Assembly (NCBI RefSeq): GCF_964340395.1
Contig: NC_135557.1
Location: 13,619,546-13,683,545, forward strand
Source: Glandiceps talaboti
Lineage: Eukaryota > Hemichordata > Enteropneusta > Spengelidae
Length of the DNA: 64,000 nt
Direction: 5' to 3'
Notes under the pieces: model-generated
Databases searched by the model: none
Seen by the model: the letters and a program-made list of their open reading frames with translations, nothing else
What the model was told of the DNA's origin: nothing
Position numbers and translations under genes: made by a program
Part shown: one piece after another, positions 48,725 to 56,580 of the stretch
Numbering within the stretch: the first letter of the stretch is position 1
How the letters are laid out: every line of letters begins with the position of its first letter

Positions 48725-51700
48725 TTAACTTGTTCCATGGTGAAAGCGACTGGTTTTGACGAGTAAAAATAGGATGAATGTGATTGCACATGCAATGACA
48801 ACACAAAAAACAATTGCTGTTATTGTAGAAAGGTACACACTGCCTGTCTTATCCGCTCTCGAAGGACGCAATGTCGAATGTACATTTGTCATTGTCATTT
48901 TGCCTGTCGACGTTGTTTGTTGTATTTTATTAAAAGTTTTTGAAGATATCTCTGACAATGTTTCTCCAACCGTCGACAATGCTTTATGAGATGTTACATC
49001 CGGTGAAAGAGATGGTACTTGCATAGTGGAAGTTATTTCTTGTGAAGTAGGAGATGTATATGGTGACGATGTTGTCCTGCTGCTAGATGGTGTTGTATGT
49101 GACGTGGTAGACATTTGAGTCATGTCGTCGTCCAGAATGGATGATGTTGCTTGTAATGTGGAAGTTGATAACGTTATTTCATCTTGTGTATTTTCAATTT
49201 CTGCTACCTCTTCAAGTATTTCAGCTGTGATTGATATGTCACGTGATGTAGGGGATGTACCTTGTGGTGACGACGTTGTTTCACGTGAAGTGATAGACAT
49301 TTGAGTCATTTCTTCCTCCAGAATGGATGATGTTGCTTGTAATGTGGAAGGTGATAACGTTATTTCGTCTTGTGTATTTTCAATTTCTGCTACCTCTTGA
49401 AGTATTTCATCTGTGGTTGATATTTCTTGTGAAGTTGGAGATGTATATGGTGACGATGTTGTCATGCTGCTAGATGGTGTTGTATGTGACGTGGTAGACC
49501 TTTGAGTCATGTCGTCGTCCAGAATGGATGATGTTGCTTGTAATGTGGAAGGTGATAACGTTATTTCGTCTTGTATATTTTCAATTTCTGCTACCTCTTC
49601 ACGTATTTCAGCTGTGGTTGATATTTCACGTGATGTATAGGATGTACCTTGTGGTGACGACGTTGTCTTACTGCTAGATGGTGTTTCACGTGAAGTGGTA
49701 GACATTTGAGTCATGTCTTCCTCCAGAATGGATGATGTTGCTTGTAATGTGGAAGGTGATAACGTTGTTTCATCTTGTGTATTTTCAATTTCTGCTACCT
49801 CTTCACGTATTTCAGCTGTGGTTAATATTTCACGTGATGTAGGGGATGTACCTTGTGGTGACGACGTTGTTTCACGTGAAGTGATAGACATTTGAGTCAT
49901 GTCGTCCTCCAGAATGGATGATGTTGCTTGTAATGTGGAAGGTGATAACGTTATTTCGTCTTGTGTATTTTCAATTTCTGCTACCTCTTCACGTATTTCA
50001 GCTGTGGTTGATATTTCACGTGATGTAGGGGATGTACCTTGTGGTGACGACGTTGTTTCACGTGAAGTGATAGACATTTGAGTCATGTCGTCCTCCAGAA
50101 TGGATGATGTTGCTTGTAATGTGGAAGGTGATAACGTTATTTCGTCTTGTATATTTTCAATTCCTGCTACCTCTTCACGTATTTCAGCTGTGGTTGATAT
50201 TTCACGTGATGTAGGGGATGTACCTTGTGGTGACGACGTTGTTTCACGTGAAGTGATAGACATTTGAGTCATGTCGTCCTCCAGAATGGATGATGTTGCT
50301 TGTAATGTGGAAGGTGATAACGTTGTTTCATCTTGTGTATTTTCAATTTCTGCTACCTCTTGAAGTATTTCATCTGTGGTTGATATTTCTTGTGAAGTTG
50401 GAGATGTATATGGTGACGATGTTGTCATGCTGCTAGATGGTGTTGTATGTGACGTGGTAGACCTTTGAGTCATGTCGTCCTCCAGAATGGATGATATTGC
50501 TTGTAATGTGGAAGGTGATAACGTTATTTCGTCTTGTGTATTTTCAATTGCTGCTACCTCTTCACGTATTTCAGCTGTGGTTGATATTTCACGTGATGTA
50601 GGGGACGTACCTTGTGGTGACGACGTTGTTTCACGTGAAGTGATAGACATTTGAGTCATGTCGTCCTCCAGAATGGATGATGTTGCTTGTAATGTGGAAG
50701 GTGATAACGTTATTTCGTCTTGTATATTTTCATTTGCTGCTACCTCTTCACGTATTTCACGTGATGTAGGGGGTGTACCTTGTGGTGACGACGTTGTTTC
50801 ACGTGAAGTGATAGACATTTGAGTCATGTCGTCCTCCAGAATGGATGATGTTGCTTGTAATGTGGAAGGTGATAACGTTATTTCGTCTTGTGTATTTTCA
50901 ATTTCTGCTACCTCTTCACGTATTTCAGCTGTGGTTGATATTTCACGTGATGTAGGGGACGTACCTTGTGGTGACGACGTTGTTTCACGTGAAGTGGTAG
51001 ACATTTGAGTCATGTCTTCCTCCAGAATGGATGATGTTGCTTGTAATGTGGAAAGTGTATGTAGAGTGTTTAGTGATGTAGGACAGACAATGTCCCTTGT
51101 TGCCCACTCGTTGAACCTGTTTTGACAATAAAGGTGCTTGAGCCTGCAGTCACACGCACAGTTATTACGTCTGCACTGAAAGGCACTTCCGTTCCAATGC
51201 CTCAAACACATGTCTGTAGATATACATGATTCCCTCTCTTGTGTGACTGTCGTCCCAGCATCACAATGGCATTCTTGTGTACCATTCTCATACAGCTCTC
51301 CCATATGACAGGTTTTTAGTGTTCTATCCGTCATCCAGGAAAAGCATGTATCTGACGTGGAGAATGTTTCATAATCTGTACAGTTCTGCGAAAACACGTC
51401 CCATGATTTACAGTTGACTTCCTCAACAGAAGCAAACCTACAATTAAGTGTCACAATCAGTCTGGTTGTTTGGGGCAGTGAACATGATAGAGAATATTCG
51501 CCTGATGTGCTGTTGCAGTTGCATTCACAATGTCTGTTGCTGCATACGATACGTTGCCTACCGTAATACACACAATCAGTTGACAATCTGCATGTGCCAA
51601 GGTGCTGACCATCACTGCATGGGCAACCATTGCTGTTTGACATACACTGTGGTATTATCTTTCCGTCACCGCCATGTGGCCAAATGCCACAAGATGGGTC

Positions 51701-51916
51701 AGGGAGCTGCATTTCACAAGATTCTCCAACCCTGCCTTGTTGTCTACACAGACAGTTGCTATTGTTGGTAGCAAGGTTTTCAATGAGAAAACCTTTGCCG
51801 CTTGCACACGGTGTTTGGGTTACATCATAAAAATGTATGTCACTGATCTTCTCACTGAATGCAAGACAAAGTGTCAAAAATACCAAAAGGAATAGTAAAC
51901 GAGTTTTCTCTTCCAT
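48725..51916 (-). CDS. Mucin-like type I membrane glycoprotein
   Basis: 1063 residues. Signal peptide (1-20); cysteine-rich ectodomain (about 37-278) with two related modules rich in CxC pairs; then about 650 residues of Ser/Thr-rich tandem repeats (eleven units, usually 62 residues or 186 bp, with longer variants carrying a PSSS insertion); a stalk; a transmembrane helix (about 1030-1052); and an 11-residue basic tail. The repeat region should be heavily O-glycosylated, making an extended surface protein of virion or infected cell. The cysteine modules resemble those of the adjacent gene at 51983-52975, so the two probably arose by duplication. Repeat number is likely variable, as the truncated copy at 25089-26879 shows. 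A TA-rich TATA region lies at 51941-51958. Confidence 0.85.
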   Translation of the reverse strand: MEEKTRLLFLLVFLTLCLAFSEKISDIHFYDVTQTPCASGKGFLIENLATNNSNCLCRQQGRVGESCEMQLPDPSCGIWPHGGDGKIIPQCMSNSNGCPCSDGQHLGTCRLSTDCVYYGRQRIVCSNRHCECNCNSTSGEYSLSCSLPQTTRLIVTLNCRFASVEEVNCKSWDVFSQNCTDYETFSTSDTCFSWMTDRTLKTCHMGELYENGTQECHCDAGTTVTQERESCISTDMCLRHWNGSAFQCRRNNCACDCRLKHLYCQNRFNEWATRDIVCPTSLNTLHTLSTLQATSSILEEDMTQMSTTSRETTSSPQGTSPTSREISTTAEIREEVAEIENTQDEITLSPSTLQATSSILEDDMTQMSITSRETTSSPQGTPPTSREIREEVAANENIQDEITLSPSTLQATSSILEDDMTQMSITSRETTSSPQGTSPTSREISTTAEIREEVAAIENTQDEITLSPSTLQAISSILEDDMTQRSTTSHTTPSSSMTTSSPYTSPTSQEISTTDEILQEVAEIENTQDETTLSPSTLQATSSILEDDMTQMSITSRETTSSPQGTSPTSREISTTAEIREEVAGIENIQDEITLSPSTLQATSSILEDDMTQMSITSRETTSSPQGTSPTSREISTTAEIREEVAEIENTQDEITLSPSTLQATSSILEDDMTQMSITSRETTSSPQGTSPTSREILTTAEIREEVAEIENTQDETTLSPSTLQATSSILEEDMTQMSTTSRETPSSSKTTSSPQGTSYTSREISTTAEIREEVAEIENIQDEITLSPSTLQATSSILDDDMTQRSTTSHTTPSSSMTTSSPYTSPTSQEISTTDEILQEVAEIENTQDEITLSPSTLQATSSILEEEMTQMSITSRETTSSPQGTSPTSRDISITAEILEEVAEIENTQDEITLSTSTLQATSSILDDDMTQMSTTSHTTPSSSRTTSSPYTSPTSQEITSTMQVPSLSPDVTSHKALSTVGETLSEISSKTFNKIQQTTSTGKMTMTNVHSTLRPSRADKTGSVYLSTITAIVFCVVIACAITFILFLLVKTSRFHHGTS
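49041..51050. repeat. Coding minisatellite of mucin gene
   Basis: Eleven imperfect tandem units, mostly 186 bp, with some of 195-204 bp and one shortened unit near 50750. Two or three unit subtypes are interspersed, suggesting unequal exchange or gene conversion. The truncated copy (about 25405-26796) has seven units in a different order. Confidence 0.85.
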
Positions 51917-51982
51917 TCTTTTGTATTTTATTTTATCACAATATATATATATATATATTGCATAAATACATTACTTCCAGAA
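51917..51982 (-). promoter_or_regulatory. TATA-rich promoter of mucin gene
   Basis: A run of TA dinucleotides (about 51941-51958) lies 25-45 bp upstream of the ATG at 51916 on the minus strand, and 3' of the neighbouring gene's stop. Confidence 0.5.
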
Positions 51983-52975
51983 CTATGTTGTGTGTGATAA
52001 TGTTACTTGATGATGTTTGATCCGAATGACTAAATTATATGTCAAAGTGGCAAACACAATTAGAAACGTCAATCCGATGATTACTCCAATGACTATCCCA
52101 ATTATGTTGTGTTGTTTGTGACGATCAATATTTTCTCCACTCTTCCTCTCTGTGTTGGTATTGGTGTTGTCACCAGTTTTGGTATTCCTTATGTTACTCT
52201 CACTTGGTTTGGTTTTCGGCTTTTTGGGACAGATTAATTTGCCAAGTATTTGTTTTACAGGAAGCTGACATGCCCAGACGCCTTTTTGTTTACCTTTGTC
52301 CAGACACAAACAGTTACAGTATTTGACTTTGCAAGTGTACGTTGGATGAGTATCCAGTGCTGTGAAACGCATATGTTGAAGACATGTGTCTGTTTGATTC
52401 ATGTCGTGTGGTAATACTGGACAATTGGCAGTTTCATTGAAACAATCACACTCCTCCCCTTCGTCGAGAGCCATGCATTCTGGTCTACCAACATCTTCTG
52501 TCCACCGTTTATGCCAATACCACTGTGCAACACATGGTGATGATGAAACCATAATACCATTTTTTGGCTGAATTGTTGATGCGCTTCTCTTTTCTGTGAT
52601 AGGGGTTGGTGTTGTTGTGTGTTGTTGTCCGTTGGGAGTAGGACACAAATATTGAACTCGATACATCTCTACAGGCTGTGTTTCGCCACATTGAAAAGTA
52701 CCCTGTCCTTGTGAACAACGACAGGTACACAATTGATGTTCATAGAACATCTGAAACTGATGTGTGGAAGTTTTAGTTGTGTTGATGTGATCACCGAATT
52801 TATAACATGCCGTATCGTCGCAAGTACACGTTGTATGACATGCTATGTCTCCAAATGCAATCAATGACCTCGAGTCTTTGGGTAAGACATAGATATCATC
52901 TCGAGGAACACATTCACATGAAACCATGTACACGAGAATGCTTAGAATTAAAACACACAAAGACAACACCTTCAT
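51983..52975 (-). CDS. Cysteine-rich type I membrane glycoprotein
   Basis: 330 residues: signal peptide (1-20), two cysteine-rich modules (about 20-111 and 148-250) separated by a Thr/Pro-rich linker, a Thr/Asn/Lys-rich stalk, a transmembrane helix (about 288-314) and a short tail. Each module ends with CxCxC, a spacer, Cys, then a terminal Cys-Pro, as do the modules in the mucin-like neighbour. An envelope or infected-cell surface role is likely. N-glycosylation sites (NTT, NET, NQT) are present. No known family is recognised. Confidence 0.8.
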   Translation of the reverse strand: MKVLSLCVLILSILVYMVSCECVPRDDIYVLPKDSRSLIAFGDIACHTTCTCDDTACYKFGDHINTTKTSTHQFQMFYEHQLCTCRCSQGQGTFQCGETQPVEMYRVQYLCPTPNGQQHTTTPTPITEKRSASTIQPKNGIMVSSSPCVAQWYWHKRWTEDVGRPECMALDEGEECDCFNETANCPVLPHDMNQTDTCLQHMRFTALDTHPTYTCKVKYCNCLCLDKGKQKGVWACQLPVKQILGKLICPKKPKTKPSESNIRNTKTGDNTNTNTERKSGENIDRHKQHNIIGIVIGVIIGLTFLIVFATLTYNLVIRIKHHQVTLSHTT

Positions 52976-53043
52976 TTCTCTCTTTTCTTTTAAAAGTTTC
53001 CAATTTGTTTTACGTTAGTATAGATTTTCCCGTCACGAAAATC

Positions 53044-54369
53044 CTACACTAGTTTTTCTACTGTCCTTTCTCTTAAATTGGAACATGATGTGGATGGAAG
53101 GGGTTGGTCTCCTTTATTGACTGGATTTTTATCTTTTTTTGTTGTTTGTTCTTTTGGCCTGGACACTTTTATGTCAGGGGGTAGTTTTCCACCATAAGAT
53201 GCCATGGACAGTGCCGACTTGATGGATACTGGCTCGTAGTGGCTATGGACGCCTATTAAAATACCGTGATAAAAAACAAGGAAAAACACCCTTATGCTCC
53301 ACGACATGTACATCACTTTTGACCAAAAGGGACCTAGTCTGTTTTTAGGGCAGTTGTACACGTCTGTTCTTGCTGGACTCGTTCGAAGAATAACCTCCAT
53401 GCATTCCTCCTCACTACTGTCTAACCTGTAACATTCTGGGAATAAATGCGTGTTGTCAAATAAACAAGGACCTGTTAACAAAAATATGCCTCGTTTTGCA
53501 AAATCGAGCAGGGCAAAAGCAACAGATGTTATGGCTATTGTGTACGTGACCATAGATAAGCATCGTCTGATTGCATCGTTGTGTTTTGCATTGGACACAA
53601 GTCTTCTTCCTTTGTCTTCTCTCAGAGAGTAACTGAGCAGGCAACAGGCCAAAAAGGGTATAGTGGGTAACCAACTGATCATACTGTAGCTTTCATACCC
53701 TGGCAGTGCCTCCACAAACAGACATGCACACAACACAACAGTGGCCACAAGATAGCGTTGAAACGGTATGACACCATAGGCTAACTCTTTGATATTGCCT
53801 TCGTATATGCAAAACTGACTGTCTGTCACACATCTTGGACGTCCTTTCGTGCGTATGTGCAAGAGAAGCGGTAAAATGCCACTTGGAATGTATCTGAATA
53901 CACACATTGTTAAGTAATACAAAGCAGATGCTCCATTACCTAACCGAACTTCGGGACACCGCTGGTGTTCGATATCAAGTCTTGAAGGACCGTCTGTGAT
54001 GATTTGGTGGCATTCGCTCAGGGTGTTATTGTTGCAGCCGAATGCCTGTTTTGCAATGGCTATGTGGTCACCGTCTGACAAGGCACAAACACTCAAGTGG
54101 GTAAATATGTTGTAAAGCAGTGACAAATTACCACTCACAAAAAGGACGATGCAGTTTAACCAAGCCAGTTTGCTGAAAACTTGATAAGTGACCGAATCTC
54201 TGACTTCATGGGCTTCAGTTGCAAACCTGGCCAGAAGATAATAGCTGGTGGCAGGTACAATGACCTGCCAATCCACAAGGGGATAGATGTCTATTTGAAT
54301 GAGAACTTCAATGATCCATGTCAGAGAAAGACAGAGGAGAATCAATATTGAAATGCAAACTTCTCTCAT
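53044..54369 (-). CDS. Multi-spanning membrane protein with internal duplication
   Basis: 441 residues with about eight hydrophobic helices and a Lys/Pro-rich cytoplasmic tail (about 375-441). The halves are related: residues about 111-172 and 310-374 share EC-(I/V)I, a CP-xRLG motif and a following aromatic-rich helix, suggesting duplication of a 4-TM unit. The eight-helix layout resembles herpesvirus glycoprotein M only in a general way. It is probably an envelope or infected-cell membrane protein; the function is not recognised. Confidence 0.75.
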   Translation of the reverse strand: MREVCISILILLCLSLTWIIEVLIQIDIYPLVDWQVIVPATSYYLLARFATEAHEVRDSVTYQVFSKLAWLNCIVLFVSGNLSLLYNIFTHLSVCALSDGDHIAIAKQAFGCNNNTLSECHQIITDGPSRLDIEHQRCPEVRLGNGASALYYLTMCVFRYIPSGILPLLLHIRTKGRPRCVTDSQFCIYEGNIKELAYGVIPFQRYLVATVVLCACLFVEALPGYESYSMISWLPTIPFLACCLLSYSLREDKGRRLVSNAKHNDAIRRCLSMVTYTIAITSVAFALLDFAKRGIFLLTGPCLFDNTHLFPECYRLDSSEEECMEVILRTSPARTDVYNCPKNRLGPFWSKVMYMSWSIRVFFLVFYHGILIGVHSHYEPVSIKSALSMASYGGKLPPDIKVSRPKEQTTKKDKNPVNKGDQPLPSTSCSNLRERTVEKLV

Positions 54370-54413
54370 TTTGTTTTCATTTTTATTTTATTTTTCATAA
54401 CCTTACAACTCAT

Positions 54414-55199
54414 TTATACATTCTTTTGTGACATTGCAAGTGGCGATATTGGAATTTCCGTACACAATTTATTTTGCCCTATGATCATCATAGACCTGAA
54501 ACTTTTCCACACTCCACGGCATGCTCTGTGGAAATCGTCCAAGTAGGCTAAATCCCAGCCCGAAGATTTCAAGACTCTTGCCAAGGTGTCTTCGTTTATT
54601 ATGCTATCTAATGTCATACATTCAATGTTGTTGATGGACTTGGCTTTCCCCTTCAGTAGAGGTCTGAATCCCTTTTTGGTTTCTTTTCGTTTCAACTGTA
54701 TGATCACTTTTGGCATGTCGACTGATTGTATTAGCTGCATGTTTTTGTTTTCTAGGTACAACCTCAAAGCTGGGAACTCGTGTAAACCTTCAGTCATTTG
54801 TTTGGCAGACACTTCAATAGACCTGAACCTGAATGGAGCAGCTTCCCTCGGCAATGGCAATCGTAATGTCTGCCCATTGCATGTAACAAGCCATGGTAGA
54901 TGTGAGAAAAGCATCAACATTGTGCGATGGTAGTGTTCATAGTGATCGAATGTGTCAGTTTTCAAATCAAATGAACAGTCTCTGATATCAACAGTTATAC
55001 GTTTTCCTGTTTTTGCAGAGTAAACTGGTATGTTTGAATATGCACATTGATAGGGATTGTCTGGATCTGTCAGTGTCAGTGCCTCTTCGTATGTGTCAAA
55101 CCTAATATCATCAATGTCACAGTCTAGTCTTACAAACACAGATGTTGGTATGTGCCATGCAGTGAGTGTTATCCAATTATCACTCCCTTTGTCTTCCAT
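54414..55199 (-). CDS. Unknown 261-residue protein
   Basis: A complete frame from the ATG at 55199, starting 82 bp from a divergent gene. Mixed alpha/beta sequence with an acidic N-terminal part, a hydrophobic stretch near residues 92-108 too short and polar to be a clear membrane anchor, and a basic Lys-rich segment near 165-188. No motif is recognised. Its strand and spacing (44 bp to the next gene) suggest co-transcription with the 8-TM gene. Confidence 0.7.
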   Translation of the reverse strand: MEDKGSDNWITLTAWHIPTSVFVRLDCDIDDIRFDTYEEALTLTDPDNPYQCAYSNIPVYSAKTGKRITVDIRDCSFDLKTDTFDHYEHYHRTMLMLFSHLPWLVTCNGQTLRLPLPREAAPFRFRSIEVSAKQMTEGLHEFPALRLYLENKNMQLIQSVDMPKVIIQLKRKETKKGFRPLLKGKAKSINNIECMTLDSIINEDTLARVLKSSGWDLAYLDDFHRACRGVWKSFRSMMIIGQNKLCTEIPISPLAMSQKNV

Positions 55200-55281
55200 C
55201 CTTTCTCGTTCCTTAGCAAAATGATGTTGTTCGTAAATAGTAGGTATGAATGAACGTGTGAATAAGTGGAATTAAACCACG
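55200..55281. promoter_or_regulatory. Short divergent promoter
   Basis: Only 82 bp separate two divergent ATGs. No clear TATA box is visible on either strand, unlike in the accessory genes to the left. Confidence 0.4.
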
Positions 55282-56490
55282 ATGGCTCATTTGTCCTACA
55301 AGGGTTGTGAAACAAAACCAAAAAGACTTGTCGCGAGAAAGGACCATGACGAAAATAAATATGACAAATACGACAAATACGATGCAGTGGTTGATATGTT
55401 GAGTGACCTTTGTTTGAAAGTGGATGACGGTAGTGGGCAATCAATCAAACCACTTGCTTCTGTCAGACCTCAACCAATTCCAACACCTACTAACAAAGAA
55501 CCTCGACCATCAGTGCTGTATGCTAAGAGAGCAGTTGGAGCAGAGTGTAAAACGGAAGCCTTTTTAGGTCTAAGTGGTCGTCAGTCACCTAAAGTCGTAT
55601 TTGCTTCTGAAATAGACTTGCCTGAATATGACGTTGCACTCGACATGTGTTGGACTGAGAGTGACTGTGTTTTGGACGAAAGAAAATCAAACCATCATAT
55701 CGATCTCACCAATGCAGCTTGCAAATACGACGCACTCATGAGAAATATAGGTCAATCCCCCGGGAAGACTGTCTGGAGATTGTTCAATCCACGTCTTGTC
55801 AAACAAGTGAGACTTTTGTCTCCTACAAGGTTTATGGTAATGAGAAAATGGAAACCTGTTGAAGCTCCTTTGTATGACAATGATTTCCTGCAGTGGGAAA
55901 GAGACAGGGACATCTCTTGTTCTATGTTACCGTTTGTTCTCCAGCCAGAATGCAAAAACAATGAGTACACATTACATGTACATGAAGAACTTTGTAAGAA
56001 ATTCGGTGACTTCTACAACCCCATTTTTGACATGATTGATGTGGAATCGAGCGCGCGGCGTCTTCGTCGAACCCCCAGTTCTCTTTCTGACTACATTCTT
56101 CAGACTTTCTCTGCATGTGACGTGTTTCCACCCAGTGGCTGCTGGCTTTCTCCCCAAAGTGCCACTTACAGAAAAGTTGCTCTGTGGAAGTATTCGGGCT
56201 TCAGGCCAGTTGATTTGTTTTCCCACAATGGTGACAATCTAGAGAGACACGTGGTTCGACATCACCCTGTGAGATGCGAATTGTATTTACATGATGGAAA
56301 TCATGCCAAATGCTGCAGACCTAGTCATTTGTGTTACGGTTCCTGTAGGGCCAATTCAAGAGATATGGAACTGAGAAGAGCAGTGGCAACTTTTCTTTCT
56401 TTAATAAAGACTGACACACGTGACTTCACATGGAAAACTGTCCGTCAACACGTGGACGGTTTAGCTAAGTTGTTAAGATTAGAACCCTAG
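55282..56490 (+). CDS. HNH/His-Me finger endonuclease-like protein
   Basis: 402 residues. The C-terminal region (about 325-363) has the spacing of the zinc-binding part of His-Me finger (HNH) homing endonucleases: RHHPVRC, then HAKCCRPSHLCYGS, then an N-SRDM end. It matches the pattern C-x-P-x-H-L-x-x-G followed by Asn and Asp. The upstream CWLSP and W-Y segments also suit that fold. The N-terminal ~250 residues are not recognised and are partly charged (KYDKYDKYD near 26-34). A nuclease role, in replication, packaging or as a domesticated homing enzyme, is inferred; catalytic competence cannot be judged. Confidence 0.6.
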   Translation: MAHLSYKGCETKPKRLVARKDHDENKYDKYDKYDAVVDMLSDLCLKVDDGSGQSIKPLASVRPQPIPTPTNKEPRPSVLYAKRAVGAECKTEAFLGLSGRQSPKVVFASEIDLPEYDVALDMCWTESDCVLDERKSNHHIDLTNAACKYDALMRNIGQSPGKTVWRLFNPRLVKQVRLLSPTRFMVMRKWKPVEAPLYDNDFLQWERDRDISCSMLPFVLQPECKNNEYTLHVHEELCKKFGDFYNPIFDMIDVESSARRLRRTPSSLSDYILQTFSACDVFPPSGCWLSPQSATYRKVALWKYSGFRPVDLFSHNGDNLERHVVRHHPVRCELYLHDGNHAKCCRPSHLCYGSCRANSRDMELRRAVATFLSLIKTDTRDFTWKTVRQHVDGLAKLLRLEP

Positions 56491-56580
56491 ATAAGAGAGG
56501 GGGAAAAAGTCAAAAAAAGAAACCATTTTTTGTTTGTGTATTCATTTATTAACTTTTGTATTTTGTGTTCAAATGAATAT

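Larger units (their letters stand above)
30516..49223. repeat. 18.7-kb direct duplication, right copy
   Basis: Direct repeat of 6873-25587. All genes, promoters and repeats of that stretch recur in the same order. Up to the intron TA tract no length difference exists. Beyond it there are small indels and scattered substitutions, and past 49223 the mucin repeats lose register. The left end is fixed by the gap and not by sequence. Confidence 0.95.
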
